Program-made: the position numbers and the translations under genes
Assembly (NCBI RefSeq): GCF_002257705.1
Contig: NZ_LSLK01000091.1
Coordinates: 5,872 to 69,871, forward strand
Source: Sporomusa silvacetica DSM 10669
Lineage (GTDB): Bacteria; Bacillota; Negativicutes; Sporomusales; Sporomusaceae
Length of the DNA: 64,000 nucleotides
Direction of reading: 5' to 3'
Shown here: positions 17,793 to 26,191 of the stretch, in pieces
Position numbering within the stretch: the stretch's first letter is position 1
Layout: every line of letters starts with the position of its first letter
The notes under the pieces: generated by a model
What the model saw: only the letters and a program-made list of their open reading frames with translations
Database searches by the model: none
What the model was told of the DNA's origin: nothing

Positions 17793-17873
17793 TTTGCGAC
17801 CTGGCAATCATAGGCGTTAACGGCCTTTAGACCCATAGCTTTGCGTCGTTGCCTTTCGGCAAGTATGCCTAAA
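17793..17873 (-). promoter_or_regulatory. c-di-GMP-I (GEMM) riboswitch upstream of the chemoreceptor
   Basis: Minus strand shows AGGCATACTTGCCGAAAGGC, AACGACGCAAAGCTATGGGT, CTAAAGGCCG and CTATGATTGCCAGGTCGC, the GEMM-I core. It shares GACGCAAAGCTATGGGTCTAA exactly with the aptamer at 3893-3985. GGCATAC replaces the usual GGCAAAC, a change in a conserved position. Just upstream lies transposase debris, so the native promoter may have been altered. Confidence 0.88.
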
Positions 17874-17944
17874 TATTCTACTGTTTGGGTAATTGAAAAA
17901 TTCGCTTTACAACCTACGGTCACGTAAAAACGATAACTCCTAGC

Positions 17945-18679
17945 CTTTATTTCCGAATGTGCTCTTCGTTCTGGTACTCAGGCATCTCACGTGTTGATGG
18001 ATAGCTGGTTTACATATGCATCGCTTATTCAAGAGTTGGTTGATCGCGGTCTAGATGTCATTGGTATGGTAAAAGCAACAAATCAACGCTACTTAGTAGG
18101 AAACTGCAGGCTATCTCTATCTGAACTTTACAAGGCCGCTCCCATTGTACTTGGTTCTAAAAGAACGATATTGCAATCCATTCTTACACAGCTGGCACCT
18201 GGTATTCCAATTAAAGTGGTGTTCTTAGACATCGCAATCATAAAAAAGAATGGTTAGCTATTTTATCTACCGATTGTACATTGACTGAAGAAAAGATCAT
18301 TCGTATTTATGGCATTGGTTGGGATATTGAAACCTTCTTTAGAAGTACCAAATCACTGCTTCGTCTACAAAAAGAATTTCAAGGTCGTTCTTACGATTCT
18401 TTGATTAGCCATACAACTATAGTATTTGCACGGTATATTTTGTTGGCTTGGCAACATCGGCAAAACACAGATGAGCGCACCTTAGGCGGCTTATTTCTCG
18501 CTTTATGTGATGAAGTCAATGCACTAGACTGGGCTGGTGCCTTACAGCAACTTTTAGAAATCTTACAAAGCGTCTCTACAGCGGAATGGGTTAAAAGTCG
18601 CTTTTCCATATCTTACAGGGGATGGGGGTGTCGACACCCTAAAATTTTGTTGTTTCGGCCAGACCAATGCGTCAAATAG
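17945..18679 (+). pseudogene. Decayed IS4-type transposase
   Basis: Two overlapping frames together read as the C-terminal half of an IS4-family DDE transposase: HVLMDSWFTYASLIQELV carries the second catalytic Asp, and YGIGWDIETFFRSTKSLLRL carries the Glu region (YREK-like segment). The frames are joined only if a single-base shift near 18222-18230 is corrected (VVF then RHRNHKKEWLAIL). The N-terminal half is missing upstream of about 17940. It lies directly upstream of the chemoreceptor riboswitch. Confidence 0.8.
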
Positions 18680-18732
18680 CTGGCCGACCAGGTATGCTGG
18701 CTTTTTCTATCAATCCAGCTTTGCTATAAAAA

Positions 18733-18888
18733 TTATGATTTTTTCATTGTCGGTACTTCGTATTCTGTCAGTTCACAAATTTCTTTTGCAATCGAGGTTA
18801 TCCGCCCAATAATCTTCACGATTTCCGTTGGGGGATTGTCAGAATCGCCTATTTTTTTGTATCCTTGCTTATTAATTCCTCTTATCAT
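18733..18888 (-). CDS. Small hypothetical protein after the RACo-like gene
   Basis: A 51-codon frame starting 20 nt after the stop of the RACo-like gene, same strand. It reads MIRGINKQGYKKIGDSDNPP, then an amphipathic helix TEIVKIIGRITSIAKEICEL. No signal, membrane segment or metal motif. The ribosome-binding site is weak (TTGAGGA, long spacing). It may be a small accessory protein of corrinoid activation, but only position suggests this. Confidence 0.45.
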   Translation of the reverse strand: MIRGINKQGYKKIGDSDNPPTEIVKIIGRITSIAKEICELTEYEVPTMKKS

Positions 18889-18908
18889 AATATGGGTATA
18901 TCCTCAAA

Positions 18909-20756
18909 TTAACTTAATGGAAATGTAAGATTGGCCAAAAACCTATTTTGAAAATCATGCTGCGCTGCCAATTCTATGTAGTTGACTTTGCTTGCAATAG
19001 CAATGCATCTTTGCATTTTCGCTGCAGATAGTAACGCCTGAACTGCCCCTGTACCAGCCGCATTGCCGACAGAGCATATGACTCCTTGGTTACCTGGCAG
19101 CATTCCAATGGTTAATGCACTGTCAATATCAATATAATTGCCAAAGGCGCCAGCTAAACATACTGTTAGCCCGCTTTCACTATGCAGCCTTTCCATTAAA
19201 AATTGGATGCCTGTACATATTGAAGATTTCACCAGTTGAATCTGACGTACATCGGCTTGAGTAATCGAGATGTCAGCCCCACTAGCGCTATCTTTCCCTT
19301 CTACGAGGACAAACTCCCATTGCCCCCCCTGCTTCTTCAAGCGGTGTTGCAGGGGTATCGGCAATTTAGCGGCTGCTGATTTCGTAAACCGTCCGCTTGC
19401 CTCTAATATGCCAGCTTTCAATAGCTCTGCAACTGCTTTTACAATACCTGATCCGCATATACCGGCAGGCTTGCCTCTGCCAATTACCTGTACCAATACA
19501 TTCTGCTCTGTCACAGCAACGTCTGTGATCGCACCATCAATAGCGCGCATGCCATCCCGTATATGAGCCCCCTCAAAGGCAGGTCCGGCAGCGGTCGAAC
19601 AGGCATACAGCATATTGCCATAGCCGATAACCATCTCGCCGTTTGTCCCTAAATCTACCAATAACATAGGGTTCTCCGAAATATCTTGGTCTACAGCCAT
19701 AATCGCGGCCGTTGTATCTGAGCCAACGAAACTTGCAATATTAGGCAATACCATGATTTCTCCTTGAGGGTTTATCTCCAGTTCAATATCCTGCGGGTTG
19801 AGCGGCGACATATACTTAAATAAAGCGGCATAAGGCTTACGTACCAGCGTTGACGGTGAAATCTCCAATACCAAATGAGACATAGTGGCATTACCGGCAA
19901 TAGTCACGGCATACACATGGCTTGAAGCAACTCCTACCGAACTGCATAATTCAGCAATGATTTGATTTAAACAACGCCGGATGAGCTGTGACAGCCCCTC
20001 CAGTCCACCGAGCAGTTCGTGGGTTGCTTGAATCCGGGAAATAACATCTGCCCCCATCGACGCTTGCGGGTTATTTTTCGAGCACACGGCAACGACTTTT
20101 CTCGCATTAATATCTACCAGCATGCCGACGACTGTAGTTGTACCAATATCAAACGCCACACCATACAGCACGCTTGATGTATCATTTGCTTCAACCGCTA
20201 TGGCTTGATTATCCAATAGCGTAATCGTGATAAGCTCGGGTTTTGTTTCTACCACTTCACTTAACCGTCGCAGCATGGCTGCATTATCGATGAGCCCAGT
20301 GCTAACCAAACTACTGCCTGCTGTTGTCTGTGCAGCCAGTGCTTGCCGAATCATCTCCTGCAAAGAATAATGATTATCTACTGTAGGATAGGCAGGAGCT
20401 AAAACCACTTTCTTTACAAGCGGCAGACTATCATCAACAATTATTTCGGTGGCTTGACCTTTTTGACTGGCTTGCTCCTTCTTCAGTACAATCGTGATGT
20501 CCCCCTGAGGATAAACCTGGCATGCCAAATAAGTATTATCGTTGCCGGGTTGAACTTGAAGTCCGTTTTTACCTATAACCTGACCTTTAAGCACCTGTAT
20601 CTTACACTTACCACACGTACCCCTGCCGCCACAGTTTGCTTCCAGAAACACGCCTCCATCAATGAGTGAACGCAAAATGGTTTTTTCCTGTGAACACGGC
20701 AGACACCTATCATCACCTTCAATGAGTAAAGTATAGGTTAAGGATGCTTCAATCAT
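18909..20756 (-). CDS. RACo-like ATP-dependent reductive activator of corrinoid proteins
   Basis: Predicted enzyme that reduces inactive Co(II) corrinoid proteins to Co(I) using ATP. The N-terminal [2Fe-2S] ferredoxin domain has C42, C48, C51 and C79 (NCGGRGTCGKCKIQVLKG). The long C-terminal part is the ASKHA-fold ATPase (VAFDIGTTTVVGMLVD near 205, LVDLGTNGEMVIG, AAGPAFEGA). Length is 615 aa from the start at 20756, preferred because AGAGG precedes it. It lies downstream of Mo/W cofactor genes and near two corrinoid methyltransferase clusters, for which it would be the repair enzyme. Confidence 0.88.
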   Translation of the reverse strand: MIEASLTYTLLIEGDDRCLPCSQEKTILRSLIDGGVFLEANCGGRGTCGKCKIQVLKGQVIGKNGLQVQPGNDNTYLACQVYPQGDITIVLKKEQASQKGQATEIIVDDSLPLVKKVVLAPAYPTVDNHYSLQEMIRQALAAQTTAGSSLVSTGLIDNAAMLRRLSEVVETKPELITITLLDNQAIAVEANDTSSVLYGVAFDIGTTTVVGMLVDINARKVVAVCSKNNPQASMGADVISRIQATHELLGGLEGLSQLIRRCLNQIIAELCSSVGVASSHVYAVTIAGNATMSHLVLEISPSTLVRKPYAALFKYMSPLNPQDIELEINPQGEIMVLPNIASFVGSDTTAAIMAVDQDISENPMLLVDLGTNGEMVIGYGNMLYACSTAAGPAFEGAHIRDGMRAIDGAITDVAVTEQNVLVQVIGRGKPAGICGSGIVKAVAELLKAGILEASGRFTKSAAAKLPIPLQHRLKKQGGQWEFVLVEGKDSASGADISITQADVRQIQLVKSSICTGIQFLMERLHSESGLTVCLAGAFGNYIDIDSALTIGMLPGNQGVICSVGNAAGTGAVQALLSAAKMQRCIAIASKVNYIELAAQHDFQNRFLANLTFPLS

Positions 20757-20834
20757 CTGTAAAACCTCTTTCCTATTGATCATTATATAGAAACCAAAAA
20801 GAAGAACTACTATTATATTGCCTCAACACCAAAA

Positions 20835-20905
20835 ACAACACAATTGGTATTGATGATTTTGCCATACGCAAGGGTCACAGTTATAACTGCAACCATTACC
20901 GGCTG
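20835..20905 (+). pseudogene. ISL3-family transposase fragment
   Basis: The plus strand encodes IGIDDFAIRKGHSYN and a few more residues, the DDE-containing segment typical of ISL3 transposases (I-G-x-DDFAxRKGxxY). Only about 70 bases remain. Confidence 0.5.
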
Positions 20906-20909
20906 TTAA

Positions 20910-20950
20910 AAAGCAATACAATCAAAGCAATACAATCAAAGCAATACAAC
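20910..20950. repeat. Three tandem copies of a 14-bp unit
   Basis: AAGCAATACAATCA repeats about three times directly after the moeA stop region, next to the ISL3 fragment. Confidence 0.7.
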
Positions 20951-20962
20951 GTCGTTGTTACT

Positions 20963-22318
20963 TCACTCGGAATAAACGTTACTATCTGCTTCGTATAAAA
21001 ACCGAGTGCAATATCCATATGTTGGATATTTAGTTGTCAAGTGTACATTCTGATGTTGAGCCTTAATTATTGCTTCTTCACTGAGAATTTCGGCACTACT
21101 GTCTAAAATTAAAGCTACGCCATGCTCTCCTGCAGTCATTGGACCGCTCCCTGCGTTGACATCAATGAGCGCATTGCAATCAATCATTGACTTGAGCGCC
21201 CCGTTTCCTTGTTCACCGATCAGCTTAGCATAGACTGTTCTATTTTTTCTATATAATTGTGCACGCAAGAACCTTCGCTGCGGGCTTGATTTATAAAAGC
21301 CGTTTGCAAGTACCACAGGTACTGTAAGCGGCAGATGCCGATCTTGTCCCATCATCTTTTTAATCAACGGTACAACTACCAAATCAAAGGTTATCAGTGC
21401 GGCTGCGGGGTTGCCTGAAAGACCAATAATCAACTTATTATTATGGACGGCGGCTACTACTGGCGAACCTGGTTTCATCTCTATCTTCCAAAAGAGCAGG
21501 TCTGCCGATAACTCTTTTAGCGCATCTGGTACAGCGTCATAATCACCTACCGACACGCCCCCGGTAGTAATAACAATGTCTGCCTGCCCTAATGCATGAG
21601 AAATTTTTTCAGCGATTAACTGCTTGTTGTCAGGTACAATGCCCATAGGCAAAGGATCGGCTCCGAGCGCTATACAGGATGCACATAAGCTATGCATATT
21701 ACTGTTATATATTTTCCCTGGATGTAATGCTTCTGACGGGTCAATCACTTCATCACCTGTACTCAAAATCGCTACTTTGGGCTTTCTGACAACCGGGACA
21801 TAGGCAAAGCCCTGGGCTGCTAATACTCCTACCAAGGGGGGCGTCAGCCTACTGCCCTGTTTAGCAATTATTTCACCTTTGGCCACATCTTCTCCAGCTA
21901 ACACAATATTGCTGCCGGCTTTTAACTTATGAAATAATTTTACCGTATTTTGCTCCCATTCCACATCCTCGTATTTGATTACAACATCTGCACCTTCAGG
22001 TATAGGAGCGCCTGTCATTATTTTAATTGCTGTTCCAGCAGTTACTTTTTGACGCGGCATGTAACCTGCCGGTACCTCTTCAATAACAGCAAGCGATACA
22101 GGGCTCAAAGTGTCAGCTTCTGCGGTGTCTCTCGCCTGCAACGCATAGCCATCTAGCGGGGATCTGTTAAAGGGCGGCAAATCGGTCGCAGCCTGAATAT
22201 CCTTGCTAAGAATCCGGCCAACCGCCTCAAATAAAGTTACACAACTCGTTTGCAATGAATGGACTTTCGCTAATAATATCTGTTGCGCTTCCTCTAATAG
22301 AATTCCTGTTCTCATCTT
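20963..22318 (-). CDS. moeA: Molybdopterin molybdenumtransferase
   Basis: Enzyme that inserts molybdate (or tungstate in related proteins) into adenylated molybdopterin. The N-terminal MoeA domain has FNRSPLDGYALQARD near residues 50-64; the MoCF-type domain has ILSTGDEVID, ITTGGVSVGDYD and GLSGNPAAALITFD. The C-terminal domain IV is extended (451 aa against about 410 usual). The start at 22318 (MRTGILLEEA) is chosen because the open frame upstream overlaps the preceding gene. It supports cofactor supply for the AOR encoded at 26184-28265. Confidence 0.9.
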   Translation of the reverse strand, partial: KMRTGILLEEAQQILLAKVHSLQTSCVTLFEAVGRILSKDIQAATDLPPFNRSPLDGYALQARDTAEADTLSPVSLAVIEEVPAGYMPRQKVTAGTAIKIMTGAPIPEGADVVIKYEDVEWEQNTVKLFHKLKAGSNIVLAGEDVAKGEIIAKQGSRLTPPLVGVLAAQGFAYVPVVRKPKVAILSTGDEVIDPSEALHPGKIYNSNMHSLCASCIALGADPLPMGIVPDNKQLIAEKISHALGQADIVITTGGVSVGDYDAVPDALKELSADLLFWKIEMKPGSPVVAAVHNNKLIIGLSGNPAAALITFDLVVVPLIKKMMGQDRHLPLTVPVVLANGFYKSSPQRRFLRAQLYRKNRTVYAKLIGEQGNGALKSMIDCNALIDVNAGSGPMTAGEHGVALILDSSAEILSEEAIIKAQHQNVHLTTKYPTYGYCTRFLYEADSNVYSE

Positions 22319-22346
22319 GTCCCCCACGCCTTTCTTACTAATTCCG

Positions 22347-23369
22347 CTACGCGCCAGTCCCGAAAGAACAGGCCGGATAGTGGCAAACCTCGCATTTGAG
22401 ACACAAACCACCCATGCCTAACCTTACTATCATTGACCGGTCAATAGCCTCTCCTGCCAGGACCTGTGGCAAGATTAAATCAAAAACGGTAACACGGTTA
22501 TACATTACACACCCAGGAAGTCCTAAAACCGGCACCTTGCCCAGATAAGCAACCATAAACATTGAACCTGGCAATACCGGCGCACCATAAGATATTATTT
22601 TCGCTCCGGCTTTTTTAATGCCGCTTGGAGTTACATCATCAGGATCAACGGACATACCACCGGTTGTTAATATCAGGTCAGCACCATGGTTAATTAGAGT
22701 ATTAGCAGCTCGCGCTATTAATTCGACATCATCGGGGACTATGATTTGCTCAATAACCTTACAGCCATATGCTTCGGCTTTCGCTGTAACTACTGGGCCA
22801 AATTTATCTTGAATCCGTCCGTGATAAACCTCACTGCCTGTAGTAATTATACCCACCTTGCAGAAGTTAAAGGGCTTAACCGAAATGATGTTGGGTTCAT
22901 AGCCAATATCTTCTACCAATTTTATTTTACGTTCATCAATCACCAACGGTACCACCCGCACACCGGCAATAACTTCACCTTTTTTTACCGGGCGTTTATT
23001 GCTGCGGGTTGCAACTACTATTTCTTCGATCATGTTAATTTTCAGTAAGCAATCTTCATCTATCATGCACATACCATCAGTTGCTGCTACCAGATTAACT
23101 TTACCTTCATTAGGTGCAGTAAGTATAAGTCCTAAGCCTCGTATTGCCCGGGCAATACGTAGTCCAGCCTCATTTTCATGCACAAAACCTTTTTTAAATT
23201 CCCATACGTAAATATGTTCTTTTCCTAGTTTTAAAAGTTCAGGAATATCACCTTTGGTAACAATATGCCCTTTTTTAAAGGCTGTTCCTTTAAATTCTCC
23301 CGGAACAATTTTGGTTATATCATGACATAATATATTGCCAACAGCCTCTTCTACTCTTATTGCTCGCAT
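22347..23369 (-). CDS. Molybdopterin-binding protein of the MoaB/Mog-like fold
   Basis: A 340-residue protein whose second half is a molybdopterin-binding domain (VGIITTGSEVYHGRI near 178, ILTTGGMSVDPDDVTPSGI, VLGLPGCVMYNR). The first 150 residues are a separate domain with repeated hydrophobic strands. The C-terminus ends in a Cys-rich tail CLKCEVCHYPACSFG, a feature of this family in anaerobes. It is upstream of moeA and likely helps Mo/W cofactor assembly; its precise step is unknown. Confidence 0.8.
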   Translation of the reverse strand: MRAIRVEEAVGNILCHDITKIVPGEFKGTAFKKGHIVTKGDIPELLKLGKEHIYVWEFKKGFVHENEAGLRIARAIRGLGLILTAPNEGKVNLVAATDGMCMIDEDCLLKINMIEEIVVATRSNKRPVKKGEVIAGVRVVPLVIDERKIKLVEDIGYEPNIISVKPFNFCKVGIITTGSEVYHGRIQDKFGPVVTAKAEAYGCKVIEQIIVPDDVELIARAANTLINHGADLILTTGGMSVDPDDVTPSGIKKAGAKIISYGAPVLPGSMFMVAYLGKVPVLGLPGCVMYNRVTVFDLILPQVLAGEAIDRSMIVRLGMGGLCLKCEVCHYPACSFGTGA

Positions 23370-23508
23370 ATGTTATACTCCTTTTATCATCAAACAAACT
23401 TACGACAAAATCGCCACGTCGCACCTCTCACAATGACGCTGGAGAGAAAAACCGTCTCCCCAACGGTCATTGGTAGCGACAGCGTGGCAATCTTCCCCGT
23501 TTTACAAG

Positions 23509-23665
23509 CAGACAGTTCCGATATTCTGGCTCGTAGTAACTTCAACAAAGGCCCTTGCTTTCTGATAACCGGTCATCTCAATCTCAATAGTATAATTACC
23601 GCTGTTTTCAGGCAGGTTGTCGATCTTGAAATCGCCGAAGTTGTCGGTAACGGCCTCGGCTAATT
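23509..23665 (-). pseudogene. C-terminal remnant of an oxidoreductase Fe-S subunit domain
   Basis: Minus-strand frame reading AVTDNFGDFKIDNLPENSG, NYTIEIEMTGYQ and a final TTSQNIGTVCL stop. This resembles the Cna-B/carboxypeptidase-regulatory-like C-terminal domain carried by some molybdopterin-oxidoreductase ferredoxin subunits. The rest of the gene is absent. A remnant of a lost Mo/W oxidoreductase next to fdhD would make sense, but the family call is tentative. Confidence 0.4.
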
Positions 23666-23685
23666 TTCGGTATTCGGCTTACGCA

Positions 23686-23730
23686 AAAAACGCGGACTGA
23701 TATTGAAATACTATATCAGCCCGCGTTTAT
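23686..23730 (-). terminator. Terminator after fdhD
   Basis: AAACGCGG-(A)CTGATAT-TGAAATACT-ATATCAG-CCCGCGTTT, a long stem with AT-rich flanks. It follows fdhD on the minus strand and could work in both directions. Confidence 0.65.
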
Positions 23731-23765
23731 CTCGGTATGAACATTGCGCTGCCATTGGCCGCCTT

Positions 23766-24593
23766 TCATAAGGAATTCGCAGTCTGCAACGATACCTCGA
23801 AGAACCTTTCGCTGCCGCTGTATATATAGCCCGAATCGCTTATGGCATAACCAAGAAGCGTGATATTATACTGATTGGCAAGTTTGACGGCCGTAGCTGA
23901 CGGCGTCGACTTGGAGACAATGACAGGTGCCCCGAACCTAATGCACTTCGTCATGATTTCAGAGGTTACCCTGCCGCTGATAAATACAATACCGTCTTCT
24001 GCCAGCGCCATCTTTCCCTCTTTTAAGAGGGCCCCGGCCACCTTGTCAAAGCAGTTGTGCCTACCGATATCTTCGCTGAACACAGAATCTTGGGGTGTAT
24101 AGAAGAGTAGACTGTGTACCCCACCGATCAATCTGTAGACATCAGATTTCCCGGTGAAGTATTTCATCCGGTCCATGATCTCCTTAAGTGAAAATTTTCT
24201 TGAACGTTCCGCTTTTCTAAATTGACTCTGCTTCAGAGGGTTAATGTATGTGAAGCACTTGCCACAGCCAGCGGTAATGCTTCTAAGGCTCTCCTGCCTT
24301 TTGAAGGAGATACCCTCTTTCAGTGTGACGATGACGGCGATTGCCCTTTCGTGGTAATAGTACTCTTCAATGTCCTCAAAGCTGTTGATCACACCTTCGC
24401 TGTACAGAAAACCAATAGCAAGCTCCTCTTGCTGCTGATTTAGACAGATCAAAGACGCTATTTCCATGTTGTTGACGTAAATTTTTAGAGTGACTTCGAA
24501 AATTACAGGCTTACTGACTTTTTCCAGAGCATAACCAATGTCTCCTCTGTTGATTTTTAGTACTTCAAATTCTTCAAAAATTGTATCTTCCAT
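23766..24593 (-). CDS. fdhD: FdhD-type sulfurtransferase for molybdoenzyme maturation
   Basis: Protein that transfers sulfur to the Mo/W site of formate dehydrogenase-like enzymes. The 275 residues contain the family Cys motif as TAGCGKC near residue 110, DIGRHNCFDKVAGALL and FISGRVTSEIM. Strand and position suggest it serves the molybdo/tungsto-enzymes of this locus; no formate dehydrogenase is present in the window, so the partner may be elsewhere. Confidence 0.9.
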   Translation of the reverse strand: MEDTIFEEFEVLKINRGDIGYALEKVSKPVIFEVTLKIYVNNMEIASLICLNQQQEELAIGFLYSEGVINSFEDIEEYYYHERAIAVIVTLKEGISFKRQESLRSITAGCGKCFTYINPLKQSQFRKAERSRKFSLKEIMDRMKYFTGKSDVYRLIGGVHSLLFYTPQDSVFSEDIGRHNCFDKVAGALLKEGKMALAEDGIVFISGRVTSEIMTKCIRFGAPVIVSKSTPSATAVKLANQYNITLLGYAISDSGYIYSGSERFFEVSLQTANSL

Positions 24594-24842
24594 TAATCTA
24601 TACCTTGTATTTCAATGTTATTAAATCCTGTCATAGTCAGCCATGTTCTCCACAGCCGTCAGTTCCGGACTTGCGCCGTGCTCAGTTCAACTCGCACTAC
24701 TTGTGTGCATTCAGTTTAATCCACCGGATATGTCTTGATCGTTTAAATATAAAACATCCCGCCCCGGCAACATTTGTACTTTAAATTCTCAGGTATATTC
24801 GCCTGGCGCATCAAATTCGTAAATACCGCGATCTGCTTCCGA

Positions 24843-25826
24843 TTACAAGCCTGCGCGTTTTGCAAACTCTTTAGGATAGCGTTCTCCCACGATTTTGATC
24901 TTTCCAAGAGTGTCTTTAATCCGCAACAAGTCCTCTGCGGTTAGGGAGACATCCACGCTTTTTAGGTTTTCCTCAAGACGTTCCAGCCTTTTTGTTCCCG
25001 GAATTGGGACGATCCATGGCTTTTGCGCTAATATCCAAGCCAAAGCGATTTGTGCGGGAGTCGCGTTCTTTTCTTGCGCTATCTCTTTCACAAAATCGAC
25101 CAACACTTGATTTGCCTCCATTGCTTCCGACGTAAAACGCGGGTATTTCGAGCGCATGTCGCCTTCCGAGAAAGTCATATTTTTGTTTAAGCTTCCGGTC
25201 AAATAGCCCTTGCCGAGAGGTGAGAACGGCATAAAGCCGATGCCCAAGTCCTCTAGCGTCGAAAAAAGTTCCTCTTCCGGCTGCCTCCACCAAATAGAGT
25301 ACTGGCTTTCGACGACAGCAACATGACAAACTGCGTGGGCGCGGCGAATAGTGTTGACTCCGGCCTCCGACAGCCCCCAATAACGAATCTTTCCTTCTTT
25401 GATGAGGCGCTTCATCGTTTCGGCGACCTCCTCTATTGGGACATCCGGATCGACGCGGTGCAGAAAGTATAGGTCAATATAGTCTGTCCGTAACCGTTTC
25501 AGTGACCCTTCAACAGAACGGCGTATCACTTCCGGTTTTCCGTCCACTACCTGCTTGCCGTCCACCATTTTTATGCCACATTTTGTTGAGATTATAAGCT
25601 GAGAGCGATACGGTTCCAATGCTTCGCCGACCAATTCCTCATTAATGTACGGTCCGTAAACCTCCGCTGTGTCAAATAATGTGACTCCACGCTCCACTGC
25701 GGCGTGAATCAACGAAATCATTTCTTTTTTGTCTGCAGGAGCACCATAGCCGTGACTCATACCCATACAGCCCAGTCCGATAGAAGATACCTCAAGGCCA
25801 CTTTTTCCCAGTACGCGCTTTTTCAT
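24843..25826 (-). CDS. Aldo/keto reductase
   Basis: NADPH-dependent carbonyl reductase of 327 residues. The start VLGKSGLEVSSIGLGCMGMS and the catalytic Asp-Tyr pair in TLFDTAEVYGPY, Lys in STKCG and His in YFLHRVDP mark the family. The ATG at 25826 is preferred (GGAGG upstream). It lies just downstream of the 109-aa gene of the methyltransferase/AOR run and may be its last gene, or be separate. It is closely similar in pattern to the reductases at 49482 and 51069. Confidence 0.88.
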   Translation of the reverse strand: MKKRVLGKSGLEVSSIGLGCMGMSHGYGAPADKKEMISLIHAAVERGVTLFDTAEVYGPYINEELVGEALEPYRSQLIISTKCGIKMVDGKQVVDGKPEVIRRSVEGSLKRLRTDYIDLYFLHRVDPDVPIEEVAETMKRLIKEGKIRYWGLSEAGVNTIRRAHAVCHVAVVESQYSIWWRQPEEELFSTLEDLGIGFMPFSPLGKGYLTGSLNKNMTFSEGDMRSKYPRFTSEAMEANQVLVDFVKEIAQEKNATPAQIALAWILAQKPWIVPIPGTKRLERLEENLKSVDVSLTAEDLLRIKDTLGKIKIVGERYPKEFAKRAGL

Positions 25827-25861
25827 TTTGTTTTCCTCCAATCAATACTTTGGCTGATGTA

Positions 25862-26191
25862 CTACCGCTGGGAGGACGAAAGATTTATCACTTTAGTCAT
25901 CCTTATCGCTTCAAGAATTTCAAACTCAGTTTCCGCCTTGAATTTAGAAACCGAGCCGCACTCCGGGCAGACCTTGTTTTGCCCATTAAGTTCAGCAACA
26001 AGCGCCTCCGCTTCTTCAAACGAACCGCACTCCAGCGCGATTTTATACTCGCACATATGCAGGACGCTTGTCACAAAAGCACCACGGTCGATAAATTCGG
26101 GCCAGAAGTATGAGCACTTCGCGTAAAACTCGGGGGTTATCTCTGCACAAGGCGTTTCCAAAGACTTGTCATTATCCTGTATGCTATCCAT
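25862..26191 (-). CDS. Small protein coupled to the AOR gene
   Basis: A 109-residue protein whose ATG overlaps the AOR stop (ATGGATAG), with GAGGAAGGACGCAA upstream, so it is translationally coupled. It has a CPECG motif near residue 76 and further Cys at 26, 47 and 55, suggesting a zinc or Fe-S site. No family is recognised. Tight coupling suggests a subunit, chaperone or electron-transfer accessory of the AOR. Confidence 0.7.
   Translation of the reverse strand: MDSIQDNDKSLETPCAEITPEFYAKCSYFWPEFIDRGAFVTSVLHMCEYKIALECGSFEEAEALVAELNGQNKVCPECGSVSKFKAETEFEILEAIRMTKVINLSSSQR

Noticed and set aside
20910..20950. CRISPR array
   Set aside because: Three contiguous 14-bp units without spacers are a simple tandem repeat; no cas genes are in the window.
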